Assembly: GCA_021808185.1 (NCBI GenBank)
Contig: JAKBCB010000016.1
Span: 1 to 18,432, forward strand
Direction of reading: 5' to 3'
Source of the DNA: Pseudomonadota bacterium
GTDB lineage: Bacteria; Pseudomonadota; Alphaproteobacteria; Acetobacterales; Acetobacteraceae
DNA: 18,432 nt
The position numbers and the translations under genes are program-made. The notes beneath the pieces are model-generated. The model did not search any database and was not told the DNA's origin. It saw only the letters and a list, made by a program, of their open reading frames with translations. Positions 6,917 to 13,583 of the stretch are shown here, in pieces (the stretch's first letter is position 1; every line of letters starts with the position of its first letter).

Positions 6917-8410
6917 ATGACCGAACCCTGCGACCTGACCGCTCGCGACGCGCGCGCCTTGATCGGCGCCAGGCAGCTTTCGCCGGTGGAACTGCTGGAA
7001 AGCTGCATTTCCCGAACCGAGGCCGTCGATCACGCCGTCAATGCCATGGTCGCGCGCGATTTCGACCGCGCCCGCCTTGCCGCCCGCGCGGCGGAGGATG
7101 CGGTGATGCGCGGCGACGTGCTGGGCGCGCTGCACGGCTTGCCCGTCGGCATCAAGGATCTGGAGAACACCGCCGGCCTGCGCACCACTTTCGGCAGCCC
7201 GTTGTTTGCCGACAACGTGCCGCCGCGCGACGACCGCACGGTGGCCTGCCTGCGCGCGGCGGGCGCGATCGTGCTCGGCAAGACCAACACGCCGGAATTC
7301 GGCGCCGGCGCCAACACGCGCAACGCCGTGTACGGCGCGACCGGCAACCCGTTCGACCCGGCGCGGTCCGCCGCCGGTTCCTCCGGCGGTTCGGCCGTGG
7401 CGCTGGCGACGGGCATGGTGCCGCTGGCTAGCGGCAGCGACATGGGCGGCTCCTTGCGCAACCCGGCTGCGTTCAACGGCATTGTCGGCTTCCGCCCCAC
7501 GCCCGGCCTCGTCGCCACCGAAATGCACGGCACCGGCTGGTCGCCGCTCGCGGTCAACGGGCCGATGGCGCGCACGGTCGGCGATGTGGCGCTGATGTTG
7601 TCGGCGATGGTTTCGGACGACGCGCGCGACCCGCTCGCCACCACGATCCGTGGCCAGCAGGTCCGCCGGCCCGGCGACTTCCATCCGCTGCCGGAGATCG
7701 ACCTCGCGCGACTGCGTGTCGCGATCACCCCGGATTTCGGCTTCGCGCCGACCGAGCGGACGGTGCGCGAGGCGTTCGCGGCCAAGACGCGGGGGGTCAG
7801 GGGCGCCTTCGCCCGGGCCGACGACGCGACACCCGATTGCGCGGGCGCCGACGAGGCGTTCGCCGTGTTGCGCGCTCTGGGCTTCCTCGCCGCGCACGAG
7901 GAAAAGGTCCGCCTGCGGCCGGACGATGTCGGCCCGAACGTGCGGGCGAACGTGGCGGAGGGGCGGGGCTATTCGGCGCTCGACGTCGCGCGCGCGCTGA
8001 CCGCGCAGACGGCGCTATACCGGCGCTGGCAGGACTTCTTCGGCCAATACGACGTGATCCTGACACCCGCGATCACGATCAGCCCGCGACCGTGGTCGGA
8101 ACTGTTCCCGCGCGAGATCGACGGCGTCGCGACCAAAAGCTACTTCCATTGGCTGGCGCTGGCCTACGCGGTGACGCTGCCGGGCCACCCCGCCGTCTGC
8201 CTGCCGGTCGGGCGCGACGCGGCGGGGATGCCGTTCGGCTTGCAGATCGTGGGCCCGCGCGGCGGCGACGCGTTTGTGCTCGGCGTGGCACAGGCGCTGG
8301 AGCGCAGGCTGGCCGGCGACCCGGCGACGGCGCGGCCGATCCCCGATCTCGCCGCCCTGCGCGCGGCGCCGCCGATTGCGGCGATGCCGGGATTCCTGGG
8401 GTTCGCGTAG
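6917..8410 (+). CDS. Amidase-signature family hydrolase
   Basis: 497 residues from ATG. Family role: hydrolysis of a carboxamide through a Ser-cisSer-Lys triad. Seen: K80 in GIKDLE, cis-serine S155 in AAGSSGGSAVAL and nucleophile S179 in GSDMGGSLRNPAAF, with spacing equal to that of GatA (K79, S154, S178 in S. aureus). The C-terminal LPGHPAVCLPVGRDAAGMP also fits. It is unlikely to be GatA itself, because no gatB or gatC is nearby and the family contains many catabolic amidases. The upstream spacer has only a weak Shine-Dalgarno, and the 18-bp gap to the dehydrogenase suggests shared transcription and possible coupling. The amide substrate cannot be deduced. Confidence 0.92.
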   Translation: MTEPCDLTARDARALIGARQLSPVELLESCISRTEAVDHAVNAMVARDFDRARLAARAAEDAVMRGDVLGALHGLPVGIKDLENTAGLRTTFGSPLFADNVPPRDDRTVACLRAAGAIVLGKTNTPEFGAGANTRNAVYGATGNPFDPARSAAGSSGGSAVALATGMVPLASGSDMGGSLRNPAAFNGIVGFRPTPGLVATEMHGTGWSPLAVNGPMARTVGDVALMLSAMVSDDARDPLATTIRGQQVRRPGDFHPLPEIDLARLRVAITPDFGFAPTERTVREAFAAKTRGVRGAFARADDATPDCAGADEAFAVLRALGFLAAHEEKVRLRPDDVGPNVRANVAEGRGYSALDVARALTAQTALYRRWQDFFGQYDVILTPAITISPRPWSELFPREIDGVATKSYFHWLALAYAVTLPGHPAVCLPVGRDAAGMPFGLQIVGPRGGDAFVLGVAQALERRLAGDPATARPIPDLAALRAAPPIAAMPGFLGFA

Positions 8411-8442
8411 GTCGATCCGACGGCAGAACGGGAAATGACTCG

Positions 8443-8499
8443 GGCTTTGCGTGGTCGTGCGCGTATGCTACGCGCCTAATCCAGAGAACAAGCAAAGCC
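8443..8499 (+). repeat. Nested inverted repeats between amidase gene and first Hint gene
   Basis: An outer inverted repeat GGCTTTGC (8443-8450) / GCAAAGCC (8492-8499) encloses an inner hairpin GCGCGTA (8459-8465) / TACGCGC (8469-8475) with a 3-nt loop. It lies in the 124-bp gap, 36 bp before the Hint start. It could end amidase transcription, act as a leader structure, or mark an insertion boundary. No T-tract follows the stem. Confidence 0.4.
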
Positions 8500-8534
8500 G
8501 CGCGTCATTAACCGAAAGCCAAAAGATCGATTGT

Positions 8535-9944
8535 ATGAGTATTTCGGCGACGAATTTAGGTCAATTGAATGGCTTCGCTTTCGACAATAATTTGCTGCTG
8601 GGACTGAGTGTTCAGTCGTTCCAGGCCACGGGCACGCCGCAGGCGCAAACCAGCGCATTCGTCGGTCTGACGGCCACGACCACGGGGCCGTCGAACATCC
8701 TGAACCTCGGCAGCGGCAATCCGGAGAGTTTCGTCGTTGCTGGCGCATCGTCGGTGACGGACGTGCTGGTGATCGATATTTACGAAACCATTGGCGGGCA
8801 GCAGCAATATATTTCGACAGCTTATCTGAACGTCATCGGCTATGCGGCCAACGCGATCCTGGTGGCCAGCTTCTCCGGCAGTTTCATCGCCCATGACCTG
8901 CAACTCGGCAACGATACCTCGAATGAGATCGCGGCGCTGGTGATCGTGCCGCCGCCGGCGGGAAGCACGCTCAGCTTCGCCGCCGACGGGGTGTACACGG
9001 GGCCGGCGCCGTGTTTCGCCCTTGGGACACGCATCGCGACCGGGCGCGGCGAGATCGCCGTGGAGGCGCTGCGCGCCGGTGATACCGTCGTGGGGCAGGT
9101 GGGCGGCCAGCCTCGCCGGGTGGTCTGGGTGGGGCGCCGCACCGTGGAGGTCGCGCACCATCCGCGCCCCTGGGATGTGGCCCCGGTGCGCGTCCGCGCC
9201 GATGCCTTCGCGCCGGGCCAGCCGCATCGCGATCTGGTGCTTTCGCCCGATCACGCCGTGTGGGTCGCGGGCGCGCTGATCCCGATCCGTTATCTGCTCA
9301 ACGGCGCCACCATCGCGCGCGAGCCGGCACGGCGCGTGACCTACCTGCACGTCGAACTCGACACGCACGACGTGCTGCTGGCCGAGGGCCTGCCGTGCGA
9401 GAGCTATCTCGACACCGGCAATCGCGGCAACTTCGCCAATGGCGGCCCGGTGGCGCGGCTGTATCCGGATGTCGCGCAGCGCGTGTGGGAGGCGGAGGCC
9501 TGCGCCCCGCTGGTGCTGCGCGGGCCGCTCGTGGACGAGGCGCGGCGATGGCTCGCCGTTCGTGCCCGCGCGCTCGGCTGGCGCCGCACGCGCCGCCCGG
9601 CGCTCGGCGTGTACGCGGATGGCCGCAAGCTGGCGGCCGAGCGGTGCGGGCCGATGTGGCGCGTGGCGCTGCCGCCGGACGCCGGCGAGGTGCGGCTGTG
9701 TTCGCGGGCGTCGGTGCCCGCGGATCTGTCTGCCACCGCCGACGGGCGCCGCCTCGGCGTGGCGCTCGCCGATGTCCGGCTCGATGGCGCACCGGCGCCG
9801 GCCGCCTGCCTGGCCGAAGGCTGGCACACGCCGGAGGCTGGCTGGCGCTGGACCGATGGCGGAGCGGTGCTGCGCACTGGCGGCGCAAGCGACCTGTCGT
9901 TCACCGTCCGGCTGACCGAGACCTATTGGCGGCGCGCGGCGTAA
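8535..9944 (+). CDS. Hint (hedgehog/intein) domain protein, long form
   Basis: 469 residues from the ATG at 8535 (MSISATNLGQ). The frame is open further upstream but without a plausible start. No good Shine-Dalgarno is visible, so the start is moderately certain. Seen: an N-terminal beta-rich, Ser/Thr/Gly/Ala-rich domain (1-155), then a Hint_2-type domain beginning at CFALGTRI, with C160 in the place of the self-cleaving cysteine. This contains HPRPWDVAPV, LSPDHAVWV and HDVLLAEGLPCESYLDTGN (278-296). A further domain runs from about residue 305 to the end. Hint domains of this kind are thought to autoprocess; the product and its place in the cell are unknown, and no classical signal peptide is seen. 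The first part of the gene is clearly AT-richer than its neighbours. It is a paralogue of the next gene. Confidence 0.85.
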   Translation: MSISATNLGQLNGFAFDNNLLLGLSVQSFQATGTPQAQTSAFVGLTATTTGPSNILNLGSGNPESFVVAGASSVTDVLVIDIYETIGGQQQYISTAYLNVIGYAANAILVASFSGSFIAHDLQLGNDTSNEIAALVIVPPPAGSTLSFAADGVYTGPAPCFALGTRIATGRGEIAVEALRAGDTVVGQVGGQPRRVVWVGRRTVEVAHHPRPWDVAPVRVRADAFAPGQPHRDLVLSPDHAVWVAGALIPIRYLLNGATIAREPARRVTYLHVELDTHDVLLAEGLPCESYLDTGNRGNFANGGPVARLYPDVAQRVWEAEACAPLVLRGPLVDEARRWLAVRARALGWRRTRRPALGVYADGRKLAAERCGPMWRVALPPDAGEVRLCSRASVPADLSATADGRRLGVALADVRLDGAPAPAACLAEGWHTPEAGWRWTDGGAVLRTGGASDLSFTVRLTETYWRRAA

Positions 9945-10023
9945 ACGAAAACTTTCTGTCTCGGCGTCATACCTGCGTGGGCAGGGCCGCGCCAGAACGG
10001 CGGGCCATCGCGGGGATGCCGGA

Positions 10024-10998
10024 ATGCTCGCTTCAGCCGGGGCACTCGACGGGCTGGTCGGCTTCTCCTTTGCCGCGGCACAGTTCGCCGATGTGACCGT
10101 GACCTCCTTCGCCCAGGCCGCCGACGGCTCGGTGATCGACGTGACGGCGGCACTGACCGGCGCGCCGGCGGTGCTGGCCCAGGCCGGTGGCGTGCCAAGC
10201 GCCTACACGATCGCGGGCGTCGTGGACGCGTCGGGCCAGATCGCGATCAACCAGTACGCCACTGCGTCCGGCGCCAATACCTTCGTGCGCGCGCTGACCT
10301 ATACGGTGATCGGCTACAGCCCCGGCGCGCTGCTGCTCGCCACCGTCTCGCTCGCCTCGCTCGTGGCTTCCGTGCAGGCGCAGCGCAGCGTCGGCGGCCA
10401 GATCGCCGTCATCACCGCGCGCGCGGCGCCGAACGGCACCAGTTTCGCGTTTTCCCCGCGCGGGGTGTTCCTCGGCCCGATCGCCTGCTTCGCGCTCGGC
10501 ACCCGCATTCGCACCACGCGCGGGGAGGTGGCGGTGGAAGACCTCGGCATCGGCGCGCGGGTGCGCGGGCTGGTCTCGGGCCGCCTGCGCCGGGCCCGCT
10601 GGATCGGGCGGACCACCGTGGCCCTGGCCCGCCACCCGCGCCCGTGGGACGTGGCGCCGGTGCGCATCCGCGCCGATGCGCTGGCGCCGGGGAAGCCGGG
10701 CCGCGACCTGCTGCTCTCGCCCGACCATGCGGTGCTGGTCGGGGGCGCGCTGATTCCTGTGCGCTACCTGATGAACGGCGCCACCATCCGCCAGGAATGG
10801 GCCGACAAGATCACCTATTTGCATGTTGAACTCGACGCGCACGACGTGCTGCTCGCCGAAGGTCTGCCGTGCGAAAGTTTTCTCGACACCGGCAATCGCG
10901 GCGCCTTCGCGCCCGCCGCCGCCGCCCTGCGCCCTTGGCGCCCGCCCGCGCCGATGATAGGGACCGCGCACCCGCCGCAGCACGGAGAGCCGCCATGA
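10024..10998 (+). CDS. Hint (hedgehog/intein) domain protein, short form
   Basis: 324 residues from ATG. It is a paralogue of the preceding gene: an N-terminal beta-rich domain with the shared motif VIGY (95-98), and the Hint domain starting at CFALGTRI with C155 as the expected reactive cysteine. The RHPRPWDVAPVRIRADAL, LSPDHAVLV and HDVLLAEGLPCESFLDTGN blocks align with the first copy. The homology ends at GNRGAFA; instead of the roughly 170-residue C-terminal region of the long form there is a short Ala/Pro-rich tail. The stop overlaps the enolase start as ATGA, so enolase translation may be coupled to this gene and the promoter of eno may lie inside it. The ribosome binding site is weak (GGGGA). 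Function beyond the Hint fold is unknown. Confidence 0.82.
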   Translation: MLASAGALDGLVGFSFAAAQFADVTVTSFAQAADGSVIDVTAALTGAPAVLAQAGGVPSAYTIAGVVDASGQIAINQYATASGANTFVRALTYTVIGYSPGALLLATVSLASLVASVQAQRSVGGQIAVITARAAPNGTSFAFSPRGVFLGPIACFALGTRIRTTRGEVAVEDLGIGARVRGLVSGRLRRARWIGRTTVALARHPRPWDVAPVRIRADALAPGKPGRDLLLSPDHAVLVGGALIPVRYLMNGATIRQEWADKITYLHVELDAHDVLLAEGLPCESFLDTGNRGAFAPAAAALRPWRPPAPMIGTAHPPQHGEPP

Positions 10999-12272
10999 GC
11001 GCGATTGCCGATATCCTCGCCCGCGAGATTCTGGACAGCCGGGGCAACCCCACGGTCGAGGTGGACGTGGTGCTGGCCAGCGGCGCGCGCGGCCGTGCCG
11101 CCGTTCCCTCCGGCGCCTCCACCGGCGCGCACGAGGCGGTGGAACTGCGCGACGGCGACAAGGCGCGCTATGGCGGCAAGGGCGTGAAGAAGGCCGTGGC
11201 CTTCGCCCAGGGCGAGATCCTGGCCGCCGTGAAGGGCATGGACGCGACGGCGCAGGTGCGGCTCGATGAGGCGCTGATCGACCTCGACGGCACGCCGAAC
11301 AAGGCGCGGCTCGGCGCCAACGCGATTCTCGGCGTGTCGCTGGCGACGGCCAAGGCGGCGGCGGCGGAGCTGGGCGTGCCGCTCTACCGCTACGTCGGCG
11401 GCGTGTTTGCCCGGACGCTGCCGGTGCCGATGATGAACATCATCAATGGCGGCAAGCACGCGGACAATCCCATCGACATCCAGGAATTCATGATCCAGCC
11501 GGTGGGCGCTGCCACACTCGCGGACGCGGTGCGCATGGGCTCGGAAGTGTTCCAGGCGTTGAAGAAGCGGCTGCACGACGCCGGCCACAACACCAATGTC
11601 GGCGACGAGGGCGGCTTTGCCCCCAATCTGAAATCCGCCGACGAGGCACTGAGCTTCATCGTCGCTTCCATCGAGAAGGCCGGCTACCGGCCGGGCGAGG
11701 ACATCGTTCTCTGTCTCGACCCCGCCTCGACCGAATTCTTCGAGAATGGACGCTACGAGTTGAAGGGCGAGGGCAAGAGCCTGACTTCGGCGGAAATGGT
11801 TGCCTATTACGCGGACCTCGCCGCGCGCTACCCGATTGTCTCCATCGAGGACGGGCTGGCCGAGGACGACTGGGATGGCTGGAAGTTGATGACCGAGCGC
11901 ATGGGCGACAAGGTGCAACTGGTGGGCGACGATCTGTTCGTCACCAACCCCGAGCGGCTGAAGCGCGGCATCGCGGCGAAAACCGCGAATTCGATCCTGG
12001 TGAAGGTCAACCAGATCGGCACGCTGACCGAGACGCTGGAGGCGGTGGAGACGGCGCACCGCGCCGGCTACACGGCGGTGATGAGCCACCGTTCGGGCGA
12101 GACCGAGGATGCTACCATCGCCGATCTGGCGGTGGCGACGAATTGCGGGCAGATCAAGACCGGCAGCCTCGCGCGCAGCGACCGCACCGCGAAATACAAC
12201 CAGTTGATCCGCATCGAGCAGGAACTGGGCGCCTCGGGCCGGTTCGCCGGGCGAGGGATTCTGCGGCGCTAA
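10995..12272 (+). CDS. eno: Enolase (phosphopyruvate hydratase)
   Basis: 425 residues, the normal bacterial length. It converts 2-phosphoglycerate to phosphoenolpyruvate in glycolysis, in the cytoplasm and with Mg2+. The start MSAIADILAREILDSRGNPT is typical; the open frame extends upstream, but this ATG has GGAGA before it and family length. Seen: the acid catalyst E205 in GDEGGFAPN, Mg ligands D242 (LDPAS), E285 (SIEDG) and D312 (GDDLF), the base K337 in ILVKVNQIG, and the signature SHRSGETED. The ATG overlaps the stop of the short Hint gene. Enolase followed by ftsB and the pdh genes is a common alphaproteobacterial order; here a secreted-protein gene on the other strand interrupts it. Confidence 0.98.
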   Translation: MSAIADILAREILDSRGNPTVEVDVVLASGARGRAAVPSGASTGAHEAVELRDGDKARYGGKGVKKAVAFAQGEILAAVKGMDATAQVRLDEALIDLDGTPNKARLGANAILGVSLATAKAAAAELGVPLYRYVGGVFARTLPVPMMNIINGGKHADNPIDIQEFMIQPVGAATLADAVRMGSEVFQALKKRLHDAGHNTNVGDEGGFAPNLKSADEALSFIVASIEKAGYRPGEDIVLCLDPASTEFFENGRYELKGEGKSLTSAEMVAYYADLAARYPIVSIEDGLAEDDWDGWKLMTERMGDKVQLVGDDLFVTNPERLKRGIAAKTANSILVKVNQIGTLTETLEAVETAHRAGYTAVMSHRSGETEDATIADLAVATNCGQIKTGSLARSDRTAKYNQLIRIEQELGASGRFAGRGILRR

Positions 12273-12284
12273 TCACCCGCCGGG

Positions 12285-12313
12285 GCCCGCCGCCGCCGTC
12301 GGGCGCGGCGGGC
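12285..12313. terminator. Hairpin between convergent eno and Gly-rich gene, likely shared terminator
   Basis: A perfect 8-bp GC stem (GCCCGCCG / CGGCGGGC) with a 13-nt loop lies in the 49-bp gap between two convergent stop codons. This position fits a two-way terminator, although neither side carries a proper T-tract. Confidence 0.45.
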
Positions 12314-12321
12314 TTCCGCGA

Positions 12322-12804
12322 TCACGGTACCACCAGCCCGAAATAGGCTTCCGGCGGCGCGTAATAGACCGGCGGCGGCGTGTAGTACGCCGGCGGCGGA
12401 TAGTAGTACGGCGGCGCGTAGGCATAACCGGGCGCGTAGCCGCCGTAATAGCCGCCGCCCCAGCCCCAGCCGCCACCCCCGCCCCAGCCGCCACCCCAGC
12501 CGCGGCCACCCCAGCCGCCGCCATACTCGCGACCGCCCCAGCCGTGGCCACCCCAGCCGCCACCGCCGCGCCAACCGCCACCGCCCCAACCGCCGCGACC
12601 GCCACCCCATTGCCGCCCGACACCACCACCGCGGTACCCGCCGCCGCCCCGGTAGCCGCCACCGCCGCGATACCCGCCGCCACCGTGATAACCGCCGCCA
12701 CCGTGACCGCCGCCGCCGCCGTGCCACTGCGCGTGCGCCGGCACGGTCCCGGCCAGCATCAGCAAAGACGTCGCGGCCGCGAACAACACTCCACGGGCCG
12801 TCAT
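12322..12804 (-). CDS. Secreted Gly/Tyr/Pro-rich repeat protein
   Basis: 160 residues. I chose the ATG at 12804 (MTARGVLFAAATSLLMLAGT) because AAGGAG lies 7 nt upstream and it opens directly into a signal peptide ending AHA, with predicted cleavage after A25. The mature part is low in complexity: residues 29-122 consist of tandem GGGGYRGGGGYRGG-type and GGWGG-type units, and residues 123-153 are a Pro/Tyr tail (PPYYYPPPAYY). The longer frame upstream has no such start. I recognise no enzyme family. Likely sites are the periplasm or cell surface; similar proteins are usually left as hypothetical. It is convergent with eno and divergent from ftsB. Confidence 0.75.
   Translation of the reverse strand: MTARGVLFAAATSLLMLAGTVPAHAQWHGGGGGHGGGGYHGGGGYRGGGGYRGGGGYRGGGVGRQWGGGRGGWGGGGWRGGGGWGGHGWGGREYGGGWGGRGWGGGWGGGGGWGWGGGYYGGYAPGYAYAPPYYYPPPAYYTPPPVYYAPPEAYFGLVVP
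12439..12720 (-). repeat. Glycine-codon repeat tract inside the secreted protein gene
   Basis: Imperfect tandem repeats of GGN codons, with units of about 15 bases (GGGGYR) near the signal peptide and GGW-containing units further on. Such tracts expand and contract by slipped replication, so length may vary between strains. Confidence 0.6.
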
Positions 12805-12975
12805 GGCACTTCTCCTTGGCCGACCGATCTGGCCGGAATCTCGATATGGGAGCAGATCATGGCGGAACCGCGTCCGTAAGGCGGCCGCAACAGGTCCACA
12901 CGCGAATTTGTGCGTGCATGCCGACGCGGGACTATGCTTGTGTCTGGCTCGACTCGCGGCAGTTCGGGGACGTGG

Positions 12976-13302
12976 ATGAGCCTGGGGCGGATCATACGGC
13001 GAAAGCTGCGCGAGGCGGCGGCCCCGGCCGTGTTCCTCGCCCTGGTCGCCTATTTTCTCTGGGGCGCCACGCAAGGCGACCGCGGCCTGGAAGCCTCGCC
13101 GCAGCGCCAGGAGGAACTGGCCGCCGCGAAGGCCGACCAGGCGCGCGCGGAAGCCGACGTGGCCATGTGGGAGCGCCGGATCGCCGGACTGCGCACGCGG
13201 ATCGACACCGACGCGCTCGATGAACGGGCGCGGGCGATGCTCAATCTCTCCGATCCGCGCGACGTGATCGTACCGTACGACAAGGGCCAGCGGCTGTTCT
13301 GA
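12976..13302 (+). CDS. ftsB: Septum formation initiator / FtsB-like cell division protein
   Basis: 108 residues from the ATG at 12976, with GGGGA just upstream. The frame is open further upstream, but the added residues do not fit the family. FtsB is a single-pass inner membrane protein which, with FtsL and FtsQ, helps activate septal wall synthesis. Seen: a short basic N-terminus (RIIRRKLRE), a membrane segment at about 16-32 (PAVFLALVAYFLWGAT), the family's QGDRGLEA stretch (33-40), a coiled-coil-prone region (about 43-75), then DALDERARAMLNL (79-91). The position between eno and pdhA matches the usual alphaproteobacterial order. A weak promoter may lie in the 171 bp upstream, but I cannot place it firmly. 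Confidence 0.9.
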   Translation: MSLGRIIRRKLREAAAPAVFLALVAYFLWGATQGDRGLEASPQRQEELAAAKADQARAEADVAMWERRIAGLRTRIDTDALDERARAMLNLSDPRDVIVPYDKGQRLF

Positions 13303-13447
13303 CGCCGCCCGTGCCGGTATGCGTGTGTCGCTGCCGGGCAAGGACGCTGCGAATTTGGCCGCGCCCGCGAAAGAAAACATCCGCCCCGCCATGCCGGCGG
13401 CAATCCGGGGTGCATCGCCCGGTGTGTCCGCGTCTGTGGAACAAGCG

Positions 13448-13468
13448 GTTAACCGAATTTCGGTTAAC
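13448..13468. promoter_or_regulatory. 21-bp perfect palindrome upstream of pdhA, probable operator
   Basis: Arms GTTAACCGAA and TTCGGTTAAC around a single central T. It lies in an AT-rich island (26 of 60 bases G/C over 13441-13500) in the 281-bp gap between ftsB and pdhA, centred about 126 bp before the pdhA start. A tentative -10 (CACAAT, 13485-13490) and a -35 (TTAACT, 13464-13469, spacer 15) would put the palindrome over the promoter. The symmetry is typical of a dimeric regulator. It does not match the E. coli PdhR box. Confidence 0.6.
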
Positions 13469-13492
13469 TTCCCCTATTGCATTGCACAATCA

Positions 13493-13530
13493 GGCTTTTC
13501 CGCCGGATCGTGCTTGCCGTGGCGGAAGCC
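13493..13530 (+). promoter_or_regulatory. Stem-loop in the pdhA leader
   Basis: GGC-TT-TTCCGCC (13493-13504) can pair with GGCGGAAGCC (13521-13530), giving ten base pairs with a 2-nt bulge and a 16-nt loop. It lies between the palindrome and the pdhA start, so it would be in the mRNA leader if transcription starts just after the palindrome. No known riboswitch class is recognised. Confidence 0.3.
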
Positions 13531-13583
13531 TGCGGTTAGGTGTGCGCCATCCAGTCCGGCACACTGAGCGGGAGAGGCCCAGC

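Noticed and set aside
5699..7897. 732-codon open frame on the minus strand
   Set aside because: It lies antisense to the GGT-like, dehydrogenase and amidase genes, all of which have family motifs. Its product is an Arg/Gly/His-rich sequence without recognisable domains, as expected from a GC-rich antisense frame.
6917..8410. GatA subunit of the tRNA amidotransferase
   Set aside because: The triad is shared by the whole amidase-signature family, no gatC or gatB is present, and the neighbours are catabolic-type enzymes.
10935..10960. Promoter for eno (TTGGCG with TGATAG)
   Set aside because: The spacer is only 14 bases and the -10 match is poor; coupling to the overlapping Hint gene or an unseen promoter is equally possible.
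12439..12720. CRISPR-like or satellite array
   Set aside because: The short repeats are glycine codons in frame with a protein that has a signal peptide; there are no unique spacers.
12908..12938. Promoter for ftsB (TTGTGC and TATGCT)
   Set aside because: A 19-base spacer and only moderate matches; not strong enough to annotate, although a promoter somewhere in 12805-12975 is likely because the neighbouring gene is divergent.
13449..13467. CtrA-type site (TTAA-N7-TTAA) in the pdhA upstream palindrome
   Set aside because: The two TTAA halves are 11 bases apart, not 7, and the full 21-bp symmetry suggests a different dimeric regulator.
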